Shown: piece by piece, positions 15,909 to 25,001 of the stretch | Layout: every line of letters starts with the position of its first letter | How positions within the stretch are numbered: the first letter of the stretch is position 1 | Source of the DNA: Cellulosimicrobium arenosum | Lineage (GTDB): Bacteria > Actinomycetota > Actinomycetes > Actinomycetales > Cellulomonadaceae | DNA: 64,000 nt | Reading direction: 5' to 3' | Assembly (NCBI RefSeq): GCF_014837295.1 | Contig: NZ_JACYHB010000001.1 | Span: forward strand, 62,001-126,000 | The notes under the pieces: generated by a model | The model's input: only the letters and a program-made list of their open reading frames with translations | What the model was told of the DNA's origin: nothing | The model's database searches: none | Program-made: the position numbers and the translations under genes

Positions 15909-18632
15909 GTGAACGACCTCTCCCCACCTCCCACACCGTCAGGTACCGCCCCCGCCACCCTGGGCAGCGCGACCTCCGACGCCACGGACCGCGGGCTCGC
16001 CAGGCACGACGTCCCCGCGCCGCTGCGCGACGACGTCCGGCTCCTGGGCTCGCTGCTCGGCACCGTGCTCGAGGAGACGGGCGGCCAGGAGCTGCTCGGC
16101 GACGTCGAGCGCCTGCGCGAGCTCGTGATCCGCGCCTACGACGATCCCGCGGGCGATGCGCTCGGCGAGGCCGCGGTCCACGTCGAGTCGCTGACCATGG
16201 GACGCGCCGAACAGGTGGCGCGTGCCTTCACCTGCTACTTCCACCTCGCGAACCTCGCGGAGGAGTACCACCGCGTGCGCGTGCTGCGCGAGCGCGAGGC
16301 CGACTTCGCGACCCGCGACGTGTCCCCGGACGACTCGCTCCCCGAGGCGTTCGGCCAGCTCGTCGAGGAGGTCGGCCGGCCCGAGGCGCTGCGGCGGCTG
16401 CGCGGGCTCGAGTTCCGTCCCGTGCTCACGGCGCACCCGACCGAGGCACGACGCCGGGCCGTGTCCGGCGCGGTGCGTCGGATCGCCACCCTGCTCGACG
16501 AGCGCGACTCGCAGGGACTCGGCGGCACGTCCCTCGCGGAGAACGACCGTCGCCTGCTCGCCGAGATCGACACGATGTGGCGCACCGCCCCCATCCGCGA
16601 GCACAAGCCGTCGGTGCTCGACGAGGTCCGGACGGCGCTCGGGGTCTTCGACGCCACGATGTTCGACACGTTCCCCGCGGTCTACCGGCGCCTCGACGAC
16701 TGGCTCCTGGGCGACGAGGCGGGTCGTGAAGAGCCGCTCGTCCGTCCGTTCGTGAGCCTCGGGACCTGGATCGGCGGGGACCGCGACGGCAACCCGAACG
16801 TCACCGCCGAGATCAGCAGGCAGGCTGCGGCGGTCGCGGCGGACCGAGCGCTCGCCGCGCTCGAGCAGCAGAGCCGGCTCGTGGGGCGCAAGCTCACGGT
16901 CGACCAGGAGGGGACTCCTCCGTCGGACGGGCTCCGAGCCCTGTGGGAGCGGCAGCGCCGGCTCTCCGAGGAGATCACGGCAGCGGCGTCCGCAGCGTCG
17001 CCGCACGAACCGCACCGCGCCGTGATGCTCGTGGTCGCGGACCGCGTCGCTGCCACGCGCGCGCGGGACGCGGACCTCGCCTACGCCACGCCGGAGCAGC
17101 TCGAGGCGGACCTGCGGGTCGTGCAGGACTCGCTGGTCACGGCGGGCGCGCCCCGGGCCGCCTACGGCGACCTGCAGCAGCTCGTGTGGCAGGTGGAGAC
17201 GTTCGGCTTCCACCTCGCCGAGCTCGAGATGCGCCAGCACTCGCAGGTGCACGCCGCCGCGCTCGCCGACATCGACGAGCACGGACTGCACGGCGAGCTC
17301 GCGGACCGCACGCGGGAGGTGCTGGACACGTTCCGTGCCCTGGGCGCCATCCAGGAGCGGTACGGCCCGCGGGCCGCGCGCCGGTACATCGTGTCGTTCA
17401 CGCAGGAGCCCGCGCACCTCGCCGCGGTGTACCAGCTCGCGGAGCTCGCGTTTGAGGGCGCCGACGAAGCCCCCGTCGTCGACGCGATCCCCTTGTTCGA
17501 GACCTTCGCGGACCTGCGGAACAGCGTCGACATCCTCGAGGCGATGCTCGAGCTGCCCCAGGTGCAGCGCCGGCTGGCCGAGAACGGGCGACGCGTCGAG
17601 GTCATGCTCGGCTACTCGGACTCGTCCAAGGACGTCGGGCCGGTCGCCGCGACGCTCGCGCTGCACGACGCGCAGAGCCGGATCGCGCAGTGGGCGCAGC
17701 GGCACGACCTCACGCTCACGCTCTTCCACGGTCGCGGCGGCGCGCTCGGCCGCGGGGGCGGCCCGGCCAACCGCGCGGTGCTCGCGCAGCCGCCGGGCTC
17801 TGTCGACGGACGCTTCAAGCTCACCGAGCAGGGTGAGGTGATCCTCGCGCGCTACGGCGACCCGACGATCGCCTCGCGGCACATCGAGCAGGTCGCGGCC
17901 GCGACCCTGCTCGCGTCCGCGCCGTCGACGGAGCGGCGCAACTCGGAGGCGACGGAACGCTACCGGGATCTCGCGTCGTCGCTCGACGCGTCGTCGCGCC
18001 GGCGCTTCCACGAGCTCGTCCGGGCGGACGGCTTCCCGCAGTGGTTCGCGCAGGTCACGCCCCTCGAGGAGGTCGGCCTCCTGCCCATCGGCTCGCGTCC
18101 GGCGCGCCGCGGGCTCTCGGTCGAGTCGCTCGAGGACCTGCGGGCCATCCCGTGGGTGTTCTCGTGGTCCCAGGCCCGCATCAACCTGGCCGGCTGGTAC
18201 GGGCTCGGTACGGCGCTGAAGGAGTTCGGCGACCTGGAGCTGCTGCAGGCGGCGCACCGTGAGTGGCCGCTGTTCGCGACCCTGCTGGACAACGTCGAGA
18301 TGTCGCTCGCGAAGTCGGACGAGCGGATCGCCGAGCAGTACCTGGCCCTCGGCGACCGGGACGACCTCGCCCAGGCCGTCCTGGACGAGATGCGGCTGAC
18401 CCGCGAGCAGGTCCTGGCGGTCACGGGCAACGCCTGGCCGCTGGCCGGGCGGCGCGTCCTGGGTCGCGCGGTGCAGCTGCGCAGCCCGTACGTCGACGCG
18501 CTCTCGTTGCTGCAGGTGCGTGCGTTGCGCGGGCTGCGGGCAGGCGCCGAGGGTCCGGTGAAGGACGAGCTCCAGCACCTCCTGCTGCTGACGGTCAACG
18601 GCGTGGCGGCAGGTCTGCAGAACACCGGCTGA
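15909..18632 (+). CDS. ppc: Phosphoenolpyruvate carboxylase
   Basis: Anaplerotic enzyme that carboxylates PEP to oxaloacetate; 907 aa, the usual size. Visible signatures are the catalytic-His segment LTAHPTEARRR (about residue 175), GGDRDGNPNVT, the Lys motif GYSDSSKDVG, the glycine-rich FHGRGGALGRGGGPANRA loop that contacts substrate, and the C-terminal TVNGVAAGLQNTG that completes the active site. The GTG at 15909 was chosen because the TACTCT -10 sits just before it, and an upstream in-frame start would reach back into the kinase gene. Confidence 0.97.
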   Translation: MNDLSPPPTPSGTAPATLGSATSDATDRGLARHDVPAPLRDDVRLLGSLLGTVLEETGGQELLGDVERLRELVIRAYDDPAGDALGEAAVHVESLTMGRAEQVARAFTCYFHLANLAEEYHRVRVLREREADFATRDVSPDDSLPEAFGQLVEEVGRPEALRRLRGLEFRPVLTAHPTEARRRAVSGAVRRIATLLDERDSQGLGGTSLAENDRRLLAEIDTMWRTAPIREHKPSVLDEVRTALGVFDATMFDTFPAVYRRLDDWLLGDEAGREEPLVRPFVSLGTWIGGDRDGNPNVTAEISRQAAAVAADRALAALEQQSRLVGRKLTVDQEGTPPSDGLRALWERQRRLSEEITAAASAASPHEPHRAVMLVVADRVAATRARDADLAYATPEQLEADLRVVQDSLVTAGAPRAAYGDLQQLVWQVETFGFHLAELEMRQHSQVHAAALADIDEHGLHGELADRTREVLDTFRALGAIQERYGPRAARRYIVSFTQEPAHLAAVYQLAELAFEGADEAPVVDAIPLFETFADLRNSVDILEAMLELPQVQRRLAENGRRVEVMLGYSDSSKDVGPVAATLALHDAQSRIAQWAQRHDLTLTLFHGRGGALGRGGGPANRAVLAQPPGSVDGRFKLTEQGEVILARYGDPTIASRHIEQVAAATLLASAPSTERRNSEATERYRDLASSLDASSRRRFHELVRADGFPQWFAQVTPLEEVGLLPIGSRPARRGLSVESLEDLRAIPWVFSWSQARINLAGWYGLGTALKEFGDLELLQAAHREWPLFATLLDNVEMSLAKSDERIAEQYLALGDRDDLAQAVLDEMRLTREQVLAVTGNAWPLAGRRVLGRAVQLRSPYVDALSLLQVRALRGLRAGAEGPVKDELQHLLLLTVNGVAAGLQNTG

Positions 18633-18766
18633 CACGCACCGGCTGACGATGATCGCAGGGTGACCGCGGCCGTCGACGAGCGCCTCCCGAGGCGTCCCGT
18701 CGGCGGCCGTCGCGCGTGCGGGTAAAGCCTTGGCCACGCCGGGGCTATTTCGCGGCATCCGTGCGG

Positions 18767-18772
18767 TACTCT
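18767..18772 (+). promoter_or_regulatory. Possible -10 element for the STAS gene
   Basis: TACTCT in the otherwise gene-free 18633-18919 stretch. If used, the 5' leader of the STAS gene would be about 140 nt, unusually long for this window. No -35 is evident. Confidence 0.3.
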
Positions 18773-18919
18773 GAATGTCGCAGCCCTCTCGTGGCGGTCC
18801 CGATGTGCGACGAAGCACGACGAGACCACCGTGTGCGGGCGGCACGTCGAGCAGCCGGCGTGGTCCTGACGGTCGGAAGCCGGGCCGCGGGTCGAGGGGC
18901 AGGACGAAGAGGCGAGGCG

Positions 18920-19291
18920 GTGCTGGTGCAGGTTCAGGAGACAGTGCACGGGGTCGGCGACATCGAGACCGGAGGAATCCGTGTCCTCGAGGAAGAGGCC
19001 GTCAGCGTGGTCGACATGTGGGGCGAGATCGATGTCGCCCTGCGCAGCGAGGCGAGCGCCGCACTGGCGAACGCGCTCGAACGGGACGTGCCGGTGGTCA
19101 TCGACACGTCCAAGGTCACCTTCATGGACTCGACCGGTATCGCGTTCCTCGTGCAGTTCTACACGATCGGTGCGGAGGAAGGGCTGTCCGTGACCCTGCG
19201 CAACCCGCCGCCCGTCGTGACGGACGTGCTGCACATGCTCGGGGTCGACGCCATCTTCGGCGCCGACCGGCACGAGGTGACCACCGCCTGA
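18920..19291 (+). CDS. STAS-domain anti-sigma factor antagonist
   Basis: 123 aa with a single STAS domain (about 25-118). The phosphorylation site MDSTGIAFL with Ser71 is the classic SpoIIAA/RsbV motif: when unphosphorylated it sequesters an anti-sigma kinase and frees a sigma factor. No partner kinase or sigma gene is adjacent. GTG 18920 is preceded by AGAGG at 7-nt spacing; a longer in-frame extension to 18716 crosses low-complexity Arg-rich codons and the putative promoter and is unlikely. It converges on ppgK. Confidence 0.85.
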   Translation: MLVQVQETVHGVGDIETGGIRVLEEEAVSVVDMWGEIDVALRSEASAALANALERDVPVVIDTSKVTFMDSTGIAFLVQFYTIGAEEGLSVTLRNPPPVVTDVLHMLGVDAIFGADRHEVTTA

Positions 19292-19342
19292 GGGTGGACC
19301 ACGCCTCTCGGCCGCCGTCGCTCCTCCGTCGGTAGCAGCGCC

Positions 19343-20146
19343 TCAGGGGCGGGCGGCGCTCCGTCGAGCGTCCTCCGCGGCGAGCGACGCGGCGCCCACG
19401 ATCCCGGCGGCGTTGCGCAGCTGTGCGGGCACGATGGGCGCCCGCAGGTGCAGCAGCGGGAGAAACTTCTCGTGCTTCTTGCTCACGCCGCCGCCGACGA
19501 CGATGAGGTCCGGCGAGAGCAGGTCCTCCACCACACCGAAGTAGCGTTGCAACCGCTCCGCCCACTCGTCCCAGCCGAGCTCGTCGCGATCCTTCGCGGC
19601 GTCCGACGCCCTGGTCTCGGCGTCGTGCCCGTCGATCTCGAGGTGCCCCAGCTCCGAGTTCGGCAGCAGGTGGCCCTCCACGACCAGTGCACTCCCGATC
19701 CCCGTCCCGAGTGTCGCGACGAGGACGACGCCCTCGGCGTCCCGCGCGGCACCGTAGCGGACCTCGCCCACCCCCGCGGCGTCGGCGTCGTTGACCGCCA
19801 CGACGTGGCGTCCCGTCTCCCGCGCCACCAGCGCGGGCAGGTCCACCCCGGTCCACGACGGGTCGAGGTTGGCGATGGACCGGACGATGCCGTGCGACAG
19901 CGGTGCCGGGAACGCGACGCCGATCGGCACGTGCGTCGGGAGGTCGTAGTCGGCGACGAGCTCGGCGACGACCTCGGCGACGGCCTGGGGGGTCGAGGGC
20001 TGCGGGGTCGCGATGCGACGGCGTTCGTGGGCGAACTCGCCCGTCGTCAGATCGACGGGCGCGCCCTTGATGCCGCTCCCGCCGATGTCGATGCCGAAGG
20101 CGAGGGAGTCGGAGCTCGTGGCCGGGTGCTTGTCGTGTGCGTTCAT
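19343..20146 (-). CDS. ppgK: Polyphosphate glucokinase
   Basis: 267-aa ROK-fold kinase that phosphorylates glucose with polyphosphate (or ATP) as donor, an actinobacterial speciality. The phosphate-1 loop [16 protein letters not shown] (about 18-33), catalytic VNDADAAG, and LGTGIGSAL are visible; the insertion after the ELGHLEID sequence has the length usual for PpgK. ATG overlaps the map stop codon (ATGA at 20143-20146), so it is translationally coupled to methionine aminopeptidase. Confidence 0.92.
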   Translation of the reverse strand: MNAHDKHPATSSDSLAFGIDIGGSGIKGAPVDLTTGEFAHERRRIATPQPSTPQAVAEVVAELVADYDLPTHVPIGVAFPAPLSHGIVRSIANLDPSWTGVDLPALVARETGRHVVAVNDADAAGVGEVRYGAARDAEGVVLVATLGTGIGSALVVEGHLLPNSELGHLEIDGHDAETRASDAAKDRDELGWDEWAERLQRYFGVVEDLLSPDLIVVGGGVSKKHEKFLPLLHLRAPIVPAQLRNAAGIVGAASLAAEDARRSAARP

Positions 20147-21033
20147 GGCAGTGTCAGGATCTCCGCTCCGTCGTCCGTCACCAGCAGCGTGTGCTCGAAC
20201 TGAGCGGTCCGCGCGTGGTCTGCGGTGACTACCGTCCACCCGTCGTCCCAGGTCCGCCACTCGGACGTACCGAGAGTGAGCATCGGCTCGATGGTGAACA
20301 CCATCCCCGGCTCGATCACGGTGTCGTGCAGGGGCGCCGCATCGTAGTGGGGCACGACGAGCCCGGAGTGGAACGCCCGCCCCACGCCGTGCCCGGTGTA
20401 CTCGCGGACCACTCCGTACCCGAAGCGCGCGGCGTAGCGCTCGATGACCCGGCCGACGACGTTGACCTCGCGACCGGGTGCGACGGCCTTGATCCCCCGG
20501 GCGAGCGCCTCGCGCGTGCGCTCCACGAGCAGTGCGGACTCCTCGTCCACACGGCCGACGCCGAACGTCGCGTTGGTGTCACCGTGCACGCCCCCGACGA
20601 ACGCCGTGATGTCGACGTTGACGATGTCGCCGTCCGCGAGCTCCGTGGAGTCGGGGATGCCGTGACACACGACCTCGTTCACCGAGGTGCACAATGACTT
20701 GGGGAATCCGCGGTACCCGAGGGTCGACGGGTAGGCGTCGTGGTCGAGCAGGAACTCGTGCCCGACGCGGTCGAGCTCGTCGGTGGTCACGCCCGGAGCG
20801 ACGTGACGCCCGACCTCGACGAGCGCGCGTGCGGCGATGCGCGCGGCGACCCGGATGCGCTCGATCGTGTCGGGGTCGTTGACCTCGCTGCCGGTGAAGG
20901 GCTGCGGACCGGGACGGCCCACGTACTCCGGGCGTGGGATCGACGACGGGACGGCGCGTCGCGGCCCGACGACGCCGGGGACCAGGGGGCCGCGGGCGTC
21001 CGGGAGCGCCGTCGCGGGGGTCGGTGCAGCCAT
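20143..21033 (-). CDS. map: Methionine aminopeptidase, type I
   Basis: Removes the initiator methionine from nascent proteins; 296 aa. All five metal ligands are present: Asp141 (VNVDIT), Asp152 (HGDTNATF), His215 (YTGHGVGR), Glu249 (FTIEPM) and Glu280 (QFEHTLLV). A Pro-rich N-terminal extension of about 45 residues (ending RPGPQPFTG) marks the type Ic form found in actinobacteria. ATG 21033 is set by a TAGACT -10 element 6 nt upstream; GTG 21039 is too close to it. Operon with ppgK. Confidence 0.95.
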   Translation of the reverse strand: MAAPTPATALPDARGPLVPGVVGPRRAVPSSIPRPEYVGRPGPQPFTGSEVNDPDTIERIRVAARIAARALVEVGRHVAPGVTTDELDRVGHEFLLDHDAYPSTLGYRGFPKSLCTSVNEVVCHGIPDSTELADGDIVNVDITAFVGGVHGDTNATFGVGRVDEESALLVERTREALARGIKAVAPGREVNVVGRVIERYAARFGYGVVREYTGHGVGRAFHSGLVVPHYDAAPLHDTVIEPGMVFTIEPMLTLGTSEWRTWDDGWTVVTADHARTAQFEHTLLVTDDGAEILTLP

Positions 21034-21039
21034 GGTCAC

Positions 21040-21045
21040 AGTCTA
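21040..21045 (-). promoter_or_regulatory. -10 element of map (leaderless)
   Basis: Minus-strand TAGACT, 6 nt upstream of the ATG at 21033. Confidence 0.5.
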
Positions 21046-21112
21046 CGAACGCGGCGGCCGGTCCGAGCGCACGGCGGCGGTGGGAGCGGGTGATCTGAGG
21101 GAAGATCGGGGG

Positions 21113-21319
21113 ATGAGCACACCAGACACCGAGGGATCGGGCGACGACGCCTACTACTACGACACCGCGACGGGCGAGGTCCACCAGGGCCGGGCCGGGG
21201 CGTGGACGCACCGGATGGGACCGTACGACACCCGTGAGCAGGCGCAGGACGCGCTGCGGCTGGCTCGCGAGCGCAGCGACGCCTGGGACGCCGAGGACCG
21301 TCGCGAGCGTGGCGAGTGA
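21113..21319 (+). CDS. Small SPOR-like hypothetical protein
   Basis: 68 aa, acidic, with a Tyr-rich start (DDAYYYDTATGEVHQG) followed by WTHRMGPYDTREQAQDALRLA. The aromatic strand then helix pattern with 'GPYDTREQAQDAL' resembles one half of a SPOR (peptidoglycan-binding) repeat, and the neighbour is a cell-wall amidase; this is suggestive only. ATG 21113; TGAGGG lies 11 nt upstream. The last codon overlaps the amidase start (GTGA), so the two are coupled. Confidence 0.7.
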   Translation: MSTPDTEGSGDDAYYYDTATGEVHQGRAGAWTHRMGPYDTREQAQDALRLARERSDAWDAEDRRERGE

Positions 21320-22224
21320 GCCATGCCCCGAGCACCGGCCCCGGGCGCGCCTGGGCCGGGCGGCTCGGGCTGCTCCTCGCGGGCCTCGTCGTGGGCGGGC
21401 TCGTGTTCCTCGTCGCGCTCCAGGTGCGTGCAGGCACGCAACCCGGCGCGACCGAGGCCGCCGTCTCGGCGGAGAGGCCCGACCCGACGCCCGACCCGTC
21501 GACCGTCCCGCCGGAGCCTGACTCCGCGACGGACGACGCCGGTGCCGCGCACGACCCGCCGGCGCCCCTCGACGGGTTGCGGGTCGCGATCGACCCGGGG
21601 CACGACGGCGGCAACGCGGACCACCCGCTGACGATCAACGCTCCCGTCTCCGACGGGCGCGGCGGGACCAAGGCGTGCAACACGGTCGGGACCTCGACCG
21701 ACGGCGGGTACCCCGAGCACGCGTTCGCGTGGGACGTGTCCTCGCGGCTCGCGGAGGAGCTCGCGGACCTCGGGGCCACGGCGGTCCTGACCCGGCCCGA
21801 CGACGTCGGGGTGGGCCCGTGCGTCGACGCGCGGGGGCGTTTCCCGCAGGAGCACGACACCGACGTGCTCGTCTCGGTGCATGCCAACGGGACCGAGGAC
21901 CGTGCTGCGCACGGGTTCTTCGTGATCGTCTCGGACCCGCCCGCGCACGTGGCCCAGGGGGAACCGAGCCTCGCGCTGGCCGAGGAGCTCGTCGACGCGC
22001 TCACCGGCGCGGGGTTCACGCCGTCGGCGACCTACGACGGCGCGATCTCGCGGCGCAGCGACCTGGCGACGCTCAACCACTCGGAGCGACCGGTCGTCAT
22101 GCTCGAGCTCGGCGAGATGCGCAACCCGGACGAGGGCGCGCTCATGGAGACCGAGGGCGGCCGCCAGCGGTACGCGGAGGCGGTCGTCGACGGGCTCGTC
22201 GCGTGGGCGGCGTCCGACGGCTGA
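21316..22224 (+). CDS. N-acetylmuramoyl-L-alanine amidase (Amidase_3)
   Basis: 302-aa cell-wall hydrolase cleaving the bond between muramic acid and the stem peptide. A single N-terminal membrane segment (about 16-38, LGLLLAGLVVGGLVFLVAL) serves as signal anchor, then a Pro/Asp-rich linker, then the catalytic domain from about 87. Zinc/catalytic residues: His in IDPGHDGG, Glu in GYPEHAF, His in SVHANG, and Glu in MLELGEMRN. Similar to Rv3717. Translationally coupled to the SPOR-like small protein. Confidence 0.9.
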   Translation: MSHAPSTGPGRAWAGRLGLLLAGLVVGGLVFLVALQVRAGTQPGATEAAVSAERPDPTPDPSTVPPEPDSATDDAGAAHDPPAPLDGLRVAIDPGHDGGNADHPLTINAPVSDGRGGTKACNTVGTSTDGGYPEHAFAWDVSSRLAEELADLGATAVLTRPDDVGVGPCVDARGRFPQEHDTDVLVSVHANGTEDRAAHGFFVIVSDPPAHVAQGEPSLALAEELVDALTGAGFTPSATYDGAISRRSDLATLNHSERPVVMLELGEMRNPDEGALMETEGGRQRYAEAVVDGLVAWAASDG

Positions 22225-22246
22225 CCGACGCACGCCGCTCCTCGGG

Positions 22247-23101
22247 TCAGCGGGTGAACCCGTGCGCCTCGTCGGGGAACGCACCGCCTCGCACGTCGGC
22301 CGCATACGCCTCGGCCGCGCGGCCCAGCGCCTCGCCCAGCTCGGCGTACCGCTGGGCGAAGCGCGGCGACCAGTCGGTCATCCCCGCCATGTCCGTCCAG
22401 ACGAGCACCTGGCCGTCGCACTGCTGCCCGGCGCCGATGCCGATGGTCGGCACGCGCAGGATCTCGGTGACGCGCGCGGCGACGTCGACGGGCACCATCT
22501 CGAGCACGACGGCGATCGCCCCGGCCTCGGCGACGGCGAGCGCGTCCTCGCTGAGCCGCTCCGCGGCGTCGTCCCCGCGGCCCTGGACCCGCGGCCCGCC
22601 GAGCAGGTTCTCCGACTGCGGCGTGTAGCCCAGGTGGCCGACGACGGGGATCCCCGCGTCCGTGAGCGCCCGGACCTGGGCCGCGACGCGCCGTCCGCCC
22701 TCGAGCTTGACCGCGTTGACGCCGGTCTCCTTGAGGAAGCGGACGCCCGTCGCGAGCGCCTGCTCGGGTCCGGCCTCGTACGACCCGAACGGAAGGTCCA
22801 CGACCACGAGGGCGCGGCGGGCGGTACGGGCCACCGCCCGCGCGGGCGGGATCAGGTCGTCGACGGTCACGGGCAGCGTCGTGGGGTGCCCGTGCATGGT
22901 GTTGCCGATGGAGTCGCCGACCAGCAGCACGTCGATCCCTGCGGCGTCGAAGATCTGTGCGGTCACGGCGTCGTAGGCCGTGAGCATCGTGATCTTCTCG
23001 CCGCGTGCCTTCAGCTCGGTGAGGTGGTGCACGCGCACGCGGCGCGGCGGCGCGGCAGGACCGCCGGCGAGGGACGGGTCGGGCGGGGTGTGGGCGGACA
23101 T
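22247..23101 (-). CDS. panB: 3-methyl-2-oxobutanoate hydroxymethyltransferase
   Basis: First committed step of pantothenate/CoA synthesis: transfers a hydroxymethyl group from methylene-THF to ketoisovalerate. 284 aa. Motifs: TAYDAVTAQIFDAAG, LLVGDSIGNTMHGHPTT, DLPFGSYE, KLEGG, and GHLGYTPQS, with IGIGAG further on. ATG 23101 has AGGAGAGG 6 nt upstream, which sets the start. Lies 66 nt downstream of nadE on the same strand; the two cofactor genes may be cotranscribed. Confidence 0.95.
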   Translation of the reverse strand: MSAHTPPDPSLAGGPAAPPRRVRVHHLTELKARGEKITMLTAYDAVTAQIFDAAGIDVLLVGDSIGNTMHGHPTTLPVTVDDLIPPARAVARTARRALVVVDLPFGSYEAGPEQALATGVRFLKETGVNAVKLEGGRRVAAQVRALTDAGIPVVGHLGYTPQSENLLGGPRVQGRGDDAAERLSEDALAVAEAGAIAVVLEMVPVDVAARVTEILRVPTIGIGAGQQCDGQVLVWTDMAGMTDWSPRFAQRYAELGEALGRAAEAYAADVRGGAFPDEAHGFTR

Positions 23102-23167
23102 CGACGGCCTCTCCTGGGTAGGGCTGGGCAAGAGCTGGTGCGTGCGTGCGGTGCTCCGGGCGTGGTG

Positions 23168-24874
23168 TCAGTCGAGCGGTTCGCGCCACCGGGACGTGAT
23201 CGGCAGGCGCCGGTCGCGGCCGAACGCCAGGGCCGTGACCTTGGGGCCCGGGGGGTACTGTCGGCGCTTCCACTCGGCGCGGTCGACGAGCGTGACGACC
23301 TTGTCGACGACGTCGGGGTCGAACCCGCGCGCGAGCAGCTCGGCGCGGCCCTCGGCGTGCTCGATGTACGCGTCGAGGACCTCGTCGAGCAGGTCGTACG
23401 GCGGCAACGAGTCCTGGTCCGTCTGGCCGGGACGGAGCTCGGCCGACGGGGGCTTGGTGATGGACGACTCGGGGATCGGCGGGATCTCGCCGGCGTCCAG
23501 GGCCTTGTCGTTGCGCCATCGCGCGAGCTGCCACACGCGCGACTTGTCGACGTCCTTGAGCGGTGCGAACCCGCCGATGCTGCCGGCGTCGTAGATCGTC
23601 GCGTACCCGGTGGCGAGCTCGGACTTGTTGCCCGGCGCGATGACGAGATGACCCTCGCGGTTGGAGATCGCCATGAGCACGACGCCGCGCACGCGTGCCT
23701 GCAGGTTCTCCTCCGCGACGCCGTCGAGCGACATCTGGTCCTGGAACGCGGCGACCATGGGTGCGATGGGCTGGACCCGGTAGTCGGCGCCGAGCCGCTT
23801 CGCGAGATCGGCGGCGTCGTCCTTGCTGTGCTCCGACGAGTAGGTCGAGGGCATCGAGACGCCGACGACGTTGCTCCCGCCGATCGCGTCCGCCGCCATC
23901 GTGGCGGTCAGGGCGGAGTCGATGCCGCCGGACAGCCCGAGCGCGACCGAGCGGAAACCGTTCTTGCGCACGTACCCGGCGAGCCCTGCCACGCACGCGC
24001 GGTAGACCTCCTCGTCGGCGTGCAGCTCGGGGGAGACCGGACCCCGCGGGGCGGCGCCGTCGTCGGGCAGGTCCCACACGAGGAGGTCCTCGACGAACCG
24101 AGGCGCGCGGGCGACCACGTCACCGGCCCGGTCGAGCACGAACGAGCCGCCGTCGAACACGAGGTCGTCCTGCCCGCCCACGAGGTTGACGTACGCGACG
24201 GGCGCGTCGACCTCGCGTGCGCGGCGCGCCGCGAGGTCGGTCCGGACGTGGCCCTTGCCCTCCTCGTAGGGCGAGCCGTTGAGCACGGCGAGCAGGTCGA
24301 GACCGTTGCCGGCCTCGTCGAGCGTCGCCATCTCGGCGACGGGGCCGCCCTCCTGCCAGATGTCCTCGCAGATCGCGATGCCCACGCGTCGCCCGGCGAC
24401 CTCGACCACGGTGGTGGTCTCTCCCGGGGCGAAGATGCGGAACTCGTCGAACACGCCGTAGTTCGGCAGGTGGTGCTTGTCGTACGCGGCCTGGACCGCG
24501 CCGTCGCGCAGCACGACCGCGCGGTTCGTCGGGAGGTCACGCGGCGACCCGGAGGCCTCGCGCTCGGCGGCCCCCGCGCCGCGCGGGTTCCCCGCGGTGC
24601 CCACGGTGCCGAGCACGACGGCGGTCCCGCCGAGGCCCTCGGCGGCGAGCTGCGCCGCGACGTCGGCGGCGGCGGCCCACGCGGCGCGGCGGAACGACGC
24701 GCGCAGGGCCAGGTCCTCGATCGGATACCCGGTGAGGGTCATCTCGGGGAAGACGACGAGCCGTGCGCCCGCGGCGGCGGCCTGTCGGGTGCGCGCCAGC
24801 ACCAGGGCGGCGTTGCCGTCCAGGTCTCCCACGCACGTGTCGACCTGTGCCAGCGCGACGCGCAGATCAGCCAT
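23168..24874 (-). CDS. nadE: Glutamine-dependent NAD+ synthase
   Basis: Last step of NAD synthesis, 568 aa. The N-terminal nitrilase-like glutaminase domain has its Glu-Lys-Cys triad: Glu44 (FPEMTLTGYP), Lys133 (DKHHLPNYG), Cys169 (AICEDIW). The C-terminal synthetase domain has the PP-loop GLSGGIDSALT and the SITKPPSAEL segment. ATG 24874 is 7 nt from a TAGGCT -10 element, so it is probably leaderless. The length is that of the short two-domain NadE rather than the 680-aa mycobacterial type. Confidence 0.94.
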   Translation of the reverse strand: MADLRVALAQVDTCVGDLDGNAALVLARTRQAAAAGARLVVFPEMTLTGYPIEDLALRASFRRAAWAAAADVAAQLAAEGLGGTAVVLGTVGTAGNPRGAGAAEREASGSPRDLPTNRAVVLRDGAVQAAYDKHHLPNYGVFDEFRIFAPGETTTVVEVAGRRVGIAICEDIWQEGGPVAEMATLDEAGNGLDLLAVLNGSPYEEGKGHVRTDLAARRAREVDAPVAYVNLVGGQDDLVFDGGSFVLDRAGDVVARAPRFVEDLLVWDLPDDGAAPRGPVSPELHADEEVYRACVAGLAGYVRKNGFRSVALGLSGGIDSALTATMAADAIGGSNVVGVSMPSTYSSEHSKDDAADLAKRLGADYRVQPIAPMVAAFQDQMSLDGVAEENLQARVRGVVLMAISNREGHLVIAPGNKSELATGYATIYDAGSIGGFAPLKDVDKSRVWQLARWRNDKALDAGEIPPIPESSITKPPSAELRPGQTDQDSLPPYDLLDEVLDAYIEHAEGRAELLARGFDPDVVDKVVTLVDRAEWKRRQYPPGPKVTALAFGRDRRLPITSRWREPLD

Positions 24875-24881
24875 GTGCTCC

Positions 24882-24887
24882 AGCCTA
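24882..24887 (-). promoter_or_regulatory. -10 element of nadE (leaderless)
   Basis: Minus-strand TAGGCT, 7 nt upstream of the ATG at 24874. Confidence 0.5.
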
Positions 24888-24963
24888 GGGGACGGCACAC
24901 CGGGTGTGGCGAGCCGCGCAGGACGGCTGCCGAGACGCCCGTCACGTCCGCGCCTCGGTCCGT

Positions 24964-24979
24964 GTCACCCAAACGTCAC
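24964..24979 (+). promoter_or_regulatory. GTCAC-N6-GTCAC direct repeat upstream of glnA2
   Basis: Two GTCAC pentamers 11 bp apart, with a further GTCAC near 24940. The spacing matches one turn of a GlnR-type site (gTnAc-n6-GaAAc) but the GAAAC half is missing, so it is at best a weak or different operator. Confidence 0.3.
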
Positions 24980-25001
24980 ACGGATCAGGCAGGATGGGCG
25001 C

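Noticed and set aside
15939-18845. Minus-strand open frame of about 970 codons opposite ppc
   Set aside because: Shadow of ppc codons; no protein family and no ribosome-binding site.
18775-19335. Alternative plus-strand frame overlapping the STAS gene
   Set aside because: The product is Arg/Gly-rich with no domain, while the other frame contains a complete STAS domain with the MDSTG phosphorylation site.
22262-25001. Plus-strand open frame of nearly 1000 codons opposite panB and nadE
   Set aside because: Both minus-strand genes have complete, recognisable domains; the plus-strand product is compositionally biased and has no motif.
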